Source: an uncultured Burkholderiales bacterium
GTDB lineage: Bacteria; Pseudomonadota; Gammaproteobacteria; Burkholderiales; Eutrophovitaceae
NCBI GenBank assembly: GCA_951812315.1
Contig: CATOSA010000060.1
Coordinates: 1-64,000 of the forward strand
Reading direction: 5' to 3'
Length of the DNA: 64,000 bases
Shown here piece after piece: positions 26,540 to 34,006 of the stretch (positions within the stretch are counted from its first letter, which is position 1; every line of letters starts with the position of its first letter). Under the pieces are notes generated by a model. That model was not told the origin of the DNA. It made no database searches and saw only the letters and a list, made by a program, of their open reading frames with translations. Made by a program: the position numbers and the translations under genes.

Positions 26540-28231
26540 TCAAGCGCCGCAACGCAGAATGCGATTGCGTTCCGGAGGCTCGACCGAATCAAGTACATAG
26601 ACTGCATCGACCGAGCGATTGCGCGCGATTTCGCACAACTGCTCGTCTGACAGCTCACGAGTGCGATGCATATCCTGATGTTTACCGAAGCCGTAAAGAC
26701 CTGCGAATGGCGAGCAACCCGTCTCGTACTTGAGCGGCGCAATACCAAAAATCATCGGAATCCCGGTTTGCGAAGGGATCATGAGGTGTGGCTGCATGCA
26801 CCAGTATGGATTGGTTCCGCCAACTTTCAGACGGGTCCAGAAGTCTTCGACAGCCGGCGGCACGAACACCTGCATACTGCCGGCGCTCGCTTGTCGCAGT
26901 GACCGCAACAACTCCGCCCACTGAGTATTTTGCACCTGAAGCCGCAGCGTCCCAAACGGTGTTCCTGACTGTCGCAGTGAGTCCGCAATAACCAGCTTGG
27001 ACAATCCGTCGCCGTCGTGAGCATTTCGATATTCCGGAGCGGTAAGTTGCTGCGCGCCATGTGTGATCGAACCAATTGTATTGACCAGCGTGAAGGCGAA
27101 CCCGCCGGATAGATAAACGCAACAAAGCGTAGCGGTCACAATCAGAATTCGACGCCCGCCGCTACCTGGCGCACAGGCGGCACTTAGCCAGGTAGGAGAG
27201 ATCAATGCCGGCAGAATCAGAAGCACATATGAGAAGTAGAACATACCGGCACCGATCGGCACGGTTACAAGCACCAGCAAGCAAGCAGCCAGGCACAGCG
27301 CATGTAACTGCACCAGCCCATCGGCGCGCATCAGGCGCTGAAACCAACTCGAGTGCGCTGTGTCACTTATGTAGTGGATGTGTAACTGCGTTTGCTCGCC
27401 ATCGTCGCCGCCGACTCTTGTCGCCTTGACACCCAGCCCTGCCACACACGCCCACACGACGAAGGCAGGGAGCAAGTAGCTCATGAGTGCCGTCATGGTC
27501 GCGTATTGAGCATACGAGGCAAGCAGAACCCGGAGCCCGGTTTCTGCCAGCGATTGTTCGAATGGGAGGACAAACGACACCGTAATCAAACCAAGGATGA
27601 CCGCGCCCACGGCAAGCAGCATGACATCAGCAAGATTCCCGCGTCTGCGCCAGGCCATCAGAGCCAGCGATGCGCCGACGAAATAGCCAACCGACACTTT
27701 GGCTGCAGCGCATGCGATGGCCGCCAGCAAAACTGTTGGCAAGCCGGATCTGAATGCATTCGTTTTCTGATCGTCCCTGGAGATCATCGTGCAGATCAAT
27801 GGGACTGCGCCGACGAAGACAGCAATGGCCAGCATGAAGCTTTCGCTTTCGAGGGGACACAACAGCAGGAACAAGGTCGCGTAAGCAATCGACGGCAACA
27901 GCAGCGTCCGCTGCTTGCCCATCATCGTGGCGGCAAGCCAGAATGCCCAAAGCGCCTGCACTTTCAGGAGAACAGCACCCCAGTAAACGTATATCAGGGC
28001 GGCACTCGAGTCCGACGCTGCAGAAAGCCCCGCTGCAGCCAGGTGCGATCCGAAGTGATAGTGCTGCAGCGTCAGACCATCGCCGCCGGTGGACGGAATC
28101 GAAAATTGCGCCGCAATCTGTGCGATGGCGACATGGAACAACGTGTCGGCTTGCGCGATGCCCAGGGTGATCGCTTCGGGGATGAACAAGCGCCACGGGG
28201 CGCCGGCAGCGACGACTACAATCGCCAACAC
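26540..28231 (-). CDS. Large polytopic membrane protein, main part (gene frameshifted)
   Basis: This is the C-terminal portion of a gene that begins at 28680. The frame is actually open back to about 28395, reading SVGLALGQAATWLAGVGV and LVLLLRRKDLAAAF before the GTG at 28231. It has ten or so hydrophobic segments and a periplasmic segment LTLQHYHFGSHLAAAGL, then a soluble C-terminal domain ending EPPERNRILRCGA. The shape (many helices then a soluble tail) resembles GT39/GtrC-type or YfhO-like glycan enzymes, but no family could be named. It converges on the GtrA gene, which suits a role in the same glycan system. Confidence 0.7.
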   Translation of the reverse strand: MLAIVVVAAGAPWRLFIPEAITLGIAQADTLFHVAIAQIAAQFSIPSTGGDGLTLQHYHFGSHLAAAGLSAASDSSAALIYVYWGAVLLKVQALWAFWLAATMMGKQRTLLLPSIAYATLFLLLCPLESESFMLAIAVFVGAVPLICTMISRDDQKTNAFRSGLPTVLLAAIACAAAKVSVGYFVGASLALMAWRRRGNLADVMLLAVGAVILGLITVSFVLPFEQSLAETGLRVLLASYAQYATMTALMSYLLPAFVVWACVAGLGVKATRVGGDDGEQTQLHIHYISDTAHSSWFQRLMRADGLVQLHALCLAACLLVLVTVPIGAGMFYFSYVLLILPALISPTWLSAACAPGSGGRRILIVTATLCCVYLSGGFAFTLVNTIGSITHGAQQLTAPEYRNAHDGDGLSKLVIADSLRQSGTPFGTLRLQVQNTQWAELLRSLRQASAGSMQVFVPPAVEDFWTRLKVGGTNPYWCMQPHLMIPSQTGIPMIFGIAPLKYETGCSPFAGLYGFGKHQDMHRTRELSDEQLCEIARNRSVDAVYVLDSVEPPERNRILRCGA

Positions 28232-28680
28232 CAGGCCGGCTGCCAGCGTGCTCGCCAGCGCTTCGACGGGCTTCGGTGAAAAGGCCGCTGCCAGATCTTT
28301 CCGTCGCAGCAGCAGTACCAGTACAACACCAACACCCGCAAGCCACGTAGCAGCCTGACCCAGCGCAAGCCCGACGGAAGTATCGGACCCGCGACCAGTA
28401 GAAAGTGAGTAACACCGTGTTCACCTGACTCACCGGACGCCACATCATCGGCTAACTTGATCGCAAACAGAGGCAACCAAATAGCAGCCAGACCAAATAC
28501 CGCCGTTGCGAAAAGAACGAAAATACCGTCACCAAGGCCAGAGCGGATCGTGGCAATAGTCAACAACGACCAGAGCAGCGCGAACGAGAAGATCAGCGCA
28601 GCACGAAATACCGAGTCCTTTCTTGCCGATGTAGTGACAGCAGATTGCATTCTGAATAAGTTAGCGGACGGTGCGCTCAT
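28216..28680 (-). CDS. Large polytopic membrane protein, N-terminal fragment
   Basis: This is the start of the gene continued at 26540-28231. From ATG 28680 the protein has two good helices (VFRAALIFSFALLWSLLTIA and GIFVLFATAVFGLAAIWLPLF) and reaches THFLLVAG. It then leaves frame at about 28385-28395. Past that point the frame yields a Trp/Arg-rich sequence that looks like an out-of-frame read, while the adjacent frame reads a proper helix. One base gained or lost there would rejoin the two parts into a protein of about 710 residues. Confidence 0.65.
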   Translation of the reverse strand: MSAPSANLFRMQSAVTTSARKDSVFRAALIFSFALLWSLLTIATIRSGLGDGIFVLFATAVFGLAAIWLPLFAIKLADDVASGESGEHGVTHFLLVAGPILPSGLRWVRLLRGLRVLVLYWYCCCDGKIWQRPFHRSPSKRWRARWQPAWCWRL

Positions 28681-28984
28681 CTTGCGCTGATCCGGGAGTA
28701 TAGAAGATATATACCCGAATTCCCGGTCCGGCGGCTCTGATTGACAACAAATGCGCTGCGTACTTCTCCGTCACTTACGCGCCCGGCATGTGCATTGGAA
28801 ACAAAATATTCTTTGCGAATGCGTCAACCTCGACGACGCATACGCGCGACGGAACCGGATCATCTACGAAATCAACAAGGCGAGAGATCACAAAAACTTC
28901 CATTGTCACGCACGACTCCGGCACGCATGGCGGTTGAGACGAGACCACGAAACCAGGTTGTCGCGTCTCGTTGATGCACAGAAG
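28681..28984. other. Intergenic stretch left of the insertion sequence
   Basis: No gene is recognised. The stretch separates the broken membrane-protein gene from the insertion sequence and ends with ACAGAAG at the IS boundary. It may contain remains of an interrupted gene, but no protein family could be seen on either strand. Confidence 0.35.
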
Positions 28985-29031
28985 TGGACCCCGAAACTTG
29001 GACCCCCGCTTAAGTGAAATCTCCATGGGGT

Positions 29032-29877
29032 TCAGGCCGCGCTCTTCAACGCCGTTTGTTCGAAGTACACCGCATCGGGGGTACGCCGGTCAAGCCCAGT
29101 GTGACGACGCCGGGTATTGTAAAAACGAAAGTATTTGTCCAGTCCGGCGCGTAATGCCGCCGGCGTTTCATACGCGCGCAGATACACGTCTTCGTACTTC
29201 ACACTGCGCCACAACCGTTCGACGAACACGTTGTCGATCCAGCGAGCCTTGCCGTCCATGCTGATCGTCACTTCGTGGTCCTTGAGAACGCGGGTGAACG
29301 CATCGGCCGTGAACTGCGTGCCCTGATCGGTGTTGAATATCTCGGGTGTACCGTAGCCACGCAATGCCTCTTCGAGCGCCTCGACGCAAAAGTCGCTGTC
29401 CATCGTGTTCGACGCCCGCCACGAAAGCACCTTGCGCGTATGCCAGTGCATAATCGCCACGAGCTACATGAACCCCTTGGCCATCGGTAGATAACACATA
29501 TCGCTCGCCCACACCTGGTTGGCCCGCGTGATTGTCATGTCCCTGAGCAAGTAAGGATAGATCTTGTGTCCCTTGTCTGGCGTGCTGGTGCGCCGCTTCG
29601 GCTACAGCGCCCTGATCTGCATCTGACGCATCAGCCGCTGTACGCGCTTACGATTGACCTGCAGCCCGCGTGTATCGAGTTCGTTGCGAATACGACGGCT
29701 TCCGTAGAACGGCAGCTCAAGGTGGATCTCGTCGATCAGGCGCATCAGCTCAAGGTCTTCGGCTGACACCTGTGCGCCGCGATAGTACGCTGTGCAGCGT
29801 GCCACTCCGAGTAACTCGCAGCGGCGTGCCCTGGACAGTTCGTGAGCGCTTTGAATCTGTGCTCGGCGCTCGCTCAC
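29032..29877 (-). pseudogene. IS3-family transposase OrfB with two in-frame TAG stops
   Basis: One frame of 281 codons runs from GTG 29877, which overlaps the orfA TGA by the GTGA arrangement. The helix-turn-helix part (SRARRCELLGVARCTAYYRG) is followed by YGSRRIRNEL. The integrase core has D in VWASDMCYLP, D in IFNTDQGTQF and E in NVFVERLWRSVKYEDVYL. TAG occurs at 29602-29604 (MQIRAL*PKRRTS) and at 29464-29466 (MAKGFM*LVAIM). In relatives both positions are usually tyrosine. The core is otherwise intact, so inactivation looks recent. Confidence 0.85.
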
Positions 29878-30164
29878 CGGTCGCGCCCGAGAAACTTTGA
29901 CAGAAAATCTTTCTCCATCGTCAGTTGCCCGACCTTGGCGTGCAGCTTCTCGATTTCGCGTTCGGTGTGTTGCGCCTCAACTGCGTTGCCACCGAACACG
30001 TCCTCGGCACTATCGACCAGACGTTTCTTCCAGTCCTGGATCTGATTCGGGTGAACGTCGAACTGTTCAGCCAGCTCGGCCAGTGTGTGCTCGCCACGCA
30101 CTGCGCCCAGTGCTACTTTGGCCTTGAAGCTCGCCGTGTGATTTCTTCTCTTTCTACGTGTCAT
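29874..30164 (-). CDS. IS3-family transposase OrfA
   Basis: This 96-residue protein has the transposase_8 helix-turn-helix (RRNHTASFKAKVALGAVRGE, LAELAEQFDVHPNQIQDWKK) followed by a leucine-zipper-like coiled coil (EIEKLHAKVGQLTMEKDFLSK). It binds the IS ends and is normally joined to OrfB by a minus-1 ribosomal frameshift. The reading frame is intact. Its stop codon overlaps the OrfB start. Confidence 0.92.
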   Translation of the reverse strand: MTRRKRRNHTASFKAKVALGAVRGEHTLAELAEQFDVHPNQIQDWKKRLVDSAEDVFGGNAVEAQHTEREIEKLHAKVGQLTMEKDFLSKFLGRDR

Positions 30165-30249
30165 CTTCGGATCCTCTCTGTGTCGTAAAAGAATAATCCA
30201 TAAGATTTCACTTATCAGCTATATTTTGGTGTCCAGCCGTTGGGGTCCA

Positions 30250-30810
30250 CCTCTTCTGTAAGTCCATTCTGTGGCACTGTAATTGACGCTTGAAGGTGTA
30301 GCTGCAGGGCCAGGATTGCGCGACTGACAAAGCTCGATTTGCATCGTCAGCACCCCTGCCTTCAAGTACCTAACTGCATTTGGTACAGATGCTTGTCAAG
30401 ACCTGACCTGGGTTCAGGCGTAGGGCCGCAACTGACCGATGCAATGCGACTAGCGTATTACCAAAGATAAATAGTTATTATGGCGCTTGGCGAGCGCGCT
30501 CTTCAGGTTACGTGTTGCCGGCCGGGTTGCTTCGCAAGATCAGGGTCTGAGCGGCGCAACTGGTGAAGAGGTTGGGCGTCGCAAATTGCTGGTTGGCGGG
30601 CATTGAGCAGCGAGGCTGCCGACAATTCGATATTGGCGGGTCGCGTCACAGCCGTGTATCGGTGACGTTCAATGCGGGGGTGCGGCGCATGCCGCTTTCG
30701 ATCGGGAGCTTGTCACAATCGTCGCGTGCGCATGTGGGCGCGATTTGTGCGAAGACAGAATCTGTCTACAGCCTCGTTAGAGCCGGAAGAATGAATACAG
30801 GAGCGAATGA
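30250..30810. other. Gene-free stretch right of the insertion sequence
   Basis: No supported gene. An interrupted inverted pair (CTTGAAGG near 30290 and CCTTCAAG near 30360) and a short AT-rich patch around 30460-30480 are visible. The right part is upstream of the methyltransferase gene at 30811 and should hold its promoter. Nothing else was recognised. Confidence 0.4.
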
Positions 30811-31647
30811 ATGAATCTTGATGGTGCGGCCGGTGTAGCGAAACAAGTCCTGCCCAAGAGAATTCAACGTTCCCTAAAGCTGCTTCTCACGAGAATGCGC
30901 GTGCTGGTCACCAGACCCGGAATTTCGATCGCCAATCCGCCCAGGAGCGTGCCTGAAAGCCCGTTCTCGTTTCCTGTATCCAGAGACAACATTCTGGAAG
31001 AGCTCGGAGAAAAATACCGGCCAACAAAACGAACGCACAACTATCTGCCCTACTACTGGATGCATTTTCGGGATATTCGTCTTGACGTGAAGAAGGTCGT
31101 AGAGATCGGCGTGCAAACGGATCATTCCATTCGAATGTGGGAGGAGTTCTTTCCCAACGCAACGATATACGGCCTGGATATTGACCCCAAGTGCAAAGAG
31201 TTCGAGGGCGGAAGACGGAGAATATTTATCGGAGATCAAAGCAGCGCGGAGTTTTGTAATCAGGTAATTCGGGAAACAGGCGGAGACTTCGCCATCATCA
31301 TTGATGATGGCAGTCATCGTATCGAACACCAGTTAAAGTCATTCAACCTGTTGTTTCCGGCGCTGACTGATCACGGTATTTACGTCGTAGAAGATACCGG
31401 CGGCATCGTAGGAGACCAGGAACTGGTGACGGTAAACGCACTAAAGGATCTCGTTGACAACATCATGTACTGGCCGAAGGACTTCGACCCGGTTGACTGG
31501 CCCTATCTGGCAGACTTTCCCGATCAGGCGAACTGGATGGACAGAAATATTATCGGCGTTGCGTTCTATCGCTGGATCGCATTCGTGATGCGCGGGAAAA
31601 ATCCCCAGGACAACGCTTACCTGAAACCACGCCCGTCCCGAAGCTAA
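30811..31647 (+). CDS. Class I SAM-dependent methyltransferase, sugar O-methyltransferase-like (MycE type)
   Basis: This 278-residue protein has KKVVEIGVQTDHSIRMWEEF (motif I in the form seen in MycE and cephalosporin-hydroxylase-like proteins), the acidic IYGLDIDPKC, FIGDQSSAEF, and the metal-binding DFAIIIDDGSHRIEHQLKSF, then GIYVVEDTGG. MycE-type enzymes are Mg-dependent and methylate sugar hydroxyls in glycosylated products. The position near the deoxysugar locus suggests methylation of a surface glycan. The N-terminal 60 residues are basic and poorly conserved. Confidence 0.82.
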   Translation: MNLDGAAGVAKQVLPKRIQRSLKLLLTRMRVLVTRPGISIANPPRSVPESPFSFPVSRDNILEELGEKYRPTKRTHNYLPYYWMHFRDIRLDVKKVVEIGVQTDHSIRMWEEFFPNATIYGLDIDPKCKEFEGGRRRIFIGDQSSAEFCNQVIRETGGDFAIIIDDGSHRIEHQLKSFNLLFPALTDHGIYVVEDTGGIVGDQELVTVNALKDLVDNIMYWPKDFDPVDWPYLADFPDQANWMDRNIIGVAFYRWIAFVMRGKNPQDNAYLKPRPSRS

Positions 31648-32057
31648 CTGCGCTCGCAGTACGCTTGCGCTACTAGCCCGCATATTTCACGAAGACGGTT
31701 GGGTACACAACTGATTCGCGAAACAAATCAAATTCATAGCAGCATTTTTCAGCAACGCCTCACGGTAGCAGTTTGTACCTATTCACTTTCAGGAAAAATC
31801 TGCCGTCACAGCTTGAACGATCACGCTACATGGAATGAATCCGGCGCAATAGTCTAGCTATTCCTCTGCGGCCGATCGTCGCAATCTATTTAGGCACATT
31901 TCCCCTGAAAGCGAATCCTTCGCGAAACATGCGGGCTAGTTGAGAATCAACTGGTGATGGCTGCTGCCTTTATTCCGCCCCTGAATCCAGTTGGCGTTCA
32001 AACAATGTTGTCAATTCGGCAAGCCTGACCGCGTCCGCTGGAAACTCGCCGAAACGT
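31648..32057. other. Gene-free stretch between convergent genes
   Basis: No gene is supported in these 410 bp. CTGCGCTCGCAGTACGCTTGCGC just after the methyltransferase stop can fold into short hairpins but has no T-run. Nothing else was recognised. Confidence 0.4.
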
Positions 32058-32495
32058 TCAGGGAATGTCCTTGAAGACGAAATTCGAGAATTCACTTTGT
32101 TGACCATCAGAGGTATAGGCGATCACCGCAAACCAGTAGCGCTTCCCGCCCGAGAGATCTCTTAGCGTATGTGTCGTCGCATCGCCGACATCAACGACTG
32201 TTCCAAGGGCAACAAGATACTGGAGTTCTTCAAAAGTGTAGTACAAACGGTACCCACTGAGGTCGTCGTGAGTCACGGGGTCCCATGTCAGCTTTGCGTC
32301 GTTTGGTCCAATCTGGTCGGCGTCTTTGGGCGTTGCCCGATTCTCCTCGCGAGTTGAGGCGGTGTCGGCTGGCTCCGGCGCGACGCTGCTGCAAGCAAGC
32401 ATTGCGGTGGATATCGCTCCGAGCAACACCATAGCCAAATTGCGGCGTAAGGCGGGAGTCGCTATTCTGAAGATTGTTTTGAATATGAATATCAC
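32058..32495 (-). CDS. Fibronectin type III domain lipoprotein
   Basis: This 145-residue protein has a hydrophobic N-terminus with lipobox TAMLAC (Cys near residue 35) and a Ser/Thr/Asp-rich linker. It then has one FnIII domain: AKLTWDPVTHDDLSGYRLYY, VVDVGDATTHTLRDLSGGKRYWFAVIAYT and QQSEFSNFVF. The W, the Y-x-x-Y and the YWFAVIAY strand are the usual core positions. Such proteins sit on the outer membrane and bind glycans or proteins. No partner can be named. Confidence 0.82.
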   Translation of the reverse strand: MIFIFKTIFRIATPALRRNLAMVLLGAISTAMLACSSVAPEPADTASTREENRATPKDADQIGPNDAKLTWDPVTHDDLSGYRLYYTFEELQYLVALGTVVDVGDATTHTLRDLSGGKRYWFAVIAYTSDGQQSEFSNFVFKDIP

Positions 32496-32646
32496 CGTTA
32501 GCGGGACTCGAATTACAACTGCAAGGTCAGATTATGAACGAAGAGTTTCCTAGTTTCGTCGAATAGCATCTTCGCCGTATAGCGCTCTGATCGAAGGTAA
32601 CATCGAATCGACTGTTGTAGAAGCCCGCCCGGGAAGGAGGCAAAGA

Positions 32647-32919
32647 ATGTGTCGAAACACTAAAACGCTTTTCAACTTTGATCCACCGGCAACCGACGAG
32701 GAAGTTCGAGCTTCGGCTGTACAGTTTGTGCGCAAGCTCAGTGGATCGGCCCGGCCTTCGAAAGCAAATGAAGCCGCGTTCGAATTGGCAGTCGACAAGG
32801 TTGAAGCAGCGGCGCGTGAGCTCATCGACTCGCTGGTCACCTCGGCGCCGCCCCGAAACAGGGAACTGGAAGCTGCCAAAGCCAGGCTACGGTCGGCGAA
32901 CAGATTTGGCACGACCTAA
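32647..32919 (+). CDS. DUF2277-family small protein
   Basis: This 90-residue protein begins MCRNTKTLFNFDPPATDEEV and continues with ASAVQFVRKLSGSARPSKAN and PPRNRELEAAKARLRSAN. That is the full DUF2277 pattern at its usual length. AAGGAGG precedes the ATG. The function is unknown in the family. It is a lone plus-strand gene between a lipoprotein and a signalling gene. Confidence 0.9.
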   Translation: MCRNTKTLFNFDPPATDEEVRASAVQFVRKLSGSARPSKANEAAFELAVDKVEAAARELIDSLVTSAPPRNRELEAAKARLRSANRFGTT

Positions 32920-33155
32920 TCCGCGAGCAAAGACAGTTAGCCGGGAATGCCCCCGATAGGCAATCGTGCAACGGACATCCACCATGAATTCGGCATGTAT
33001 CAAGCATTCGAGACTCGCGGCAAGGCGGCAAATTCTGCAAATATTGCGTGTTAGTTGTCGATTTCAGGACTAGTATGTCCCCAAGGGAGGAGATGGTTCT
33101 GCACACGTAACGGATGCACGGAAGAACGCACCGTTTCTTATGAGGGCTATCTACA

Positions 33156-33890
33156 ATGACATTAGAGAAAGTTGCAGGCTTCATGGCCATGGACCTGTCG
33201 GATGTTCTACTGGACGCAGTCGTTGTTGTTGACAAACGCGGCCGCATCCTTCGCGCGAACAGCGCGAGCGAAAGCTTGTTCGGCTATACGAACGAACAAC
33301 TTCTGTCGTTGGCTCTCAAAGACCTCGTTGCCACCGACGACCAGAATCAAGTCGCACAGATAATCAGATCCTGCTTTGCGTCGAACCCGGCTAGTCCGGA
33401 GGATGCGGGCCTTGATCTGGCCGCCAGGACCAAGGATGGCCAGAAGATGACGGTCGATTTGCGACTGAGCAAATTCGACGAAGGTGCCAGGTCATACGCG
33501 GTCGTAGTTATCCGCGACGTGACCGATCAGCGCCAGCTTGCGAACGAGGTCGCCGCGAGCGACTCGCGGCTTCGCGCACTCTCGGTGCTATCCGCTGACT
33601 GGTACTGGGAGCAGGATGCCAGTCTGCGATTCACGTTAGTCTCAAGCGACAAGAATGGCGAGCGCTTCCCTCCTGACGACGCGATCGGGAAAACCCGTAG
33701 CGAGTTGCCATACAACTGGGACTCTCCGCAGGCGCGCGCGGCGCACGAGCGAGTGCTCGATGCACGCAAGCCATTCCGCAATCTGTTGCTGCACAACCCT
33801 GCCAACGACCGCTTTGCCCTCGTGTCGGGCGAACCGGTTTTGACGCCAAGGGAAAGTTCACCGGCTACCGGGGCATCAGCCGAAACGTAA
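33156..33890 (+). CDS. PAS-repeat GGDEF/EAL protein, N-terminal part (frameshifted)
   Basis: The N-terminus holds a canonical PAS domain (LLDAVVVVDKRGRILRANSA, about residues 10-120). The first of five related PAS units follows ([20 protein letters not shown]). The frame is lost at a T-run at 33838-33841: GEPVL here should be GEPVF followed by DAKGKFTGYRGISRNVTAEK, which is read in the neighbouring frame. One missing T explains it. The last codons to the stop at 33890 are out of frame. The true gene continues to 36913. Confidence 0.8.
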   Translation: MTLEKVAGFMAMDLSDVLLDAVVVVDKRGRILRANSASESLFGYTNEQLLSLALKDLVATDDQNQVAQIIRSCFASNPASPEDAGLDLAARTKDGQKMTVDLRLSKFDEGARSYAVVVIRDVTDQRQLANEVAASDSRLRALSVLSADWYWEQDASLRFTLVSSDKNGERFPPDDAIGKTRSELPYNWDSPQARAAHERVLDARKPFRNLLLHNPANDRFALVSGEPVLTPRESSPATGASAET

Positions 33891-34006
33891 CCGCGGAGAA
33901 ACACGCCGAGCGCGCGCTTCGCGAAAGTGAAAGTCATTTCCGTTCCCTGACCGCATTGTCATCAGACTGGTATTGGTAGTCGGATGACAATCATCGTTTC
34001 ACGTTC

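Larger units (their letters stand above)
28985..30249 (-). mobile_element. IS3-family insertion sequence, decayed
   Basis: The element is about 1265 bp with imperfect terminal inverted repeats. The left end reads TGGACCCCGAAACTTGGACC. The right end, on the other strand, reads TGGACCCCAACGGCTGGACA. Both ends have a matching TAAGTGAAATC some 15-30 bases inside, and ACAGAAG occurs just outside each end in inverted orientation. Inside are orfA and orfB on the minus strand, with orfB holding two stops. No clear target-site duplication was found, so the exact boundaries are uncertain by a few bases. Confidence 0.82.

Noticed and set aside
27392..28279. Plus-strand frame of 295 codons opposite the membrane-protein gene
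   Set aside because: It has a Gln/Arg/His-rich composition typical of an antisense read of a hydrophobic gene, and the opposite strand encodes clear helices.
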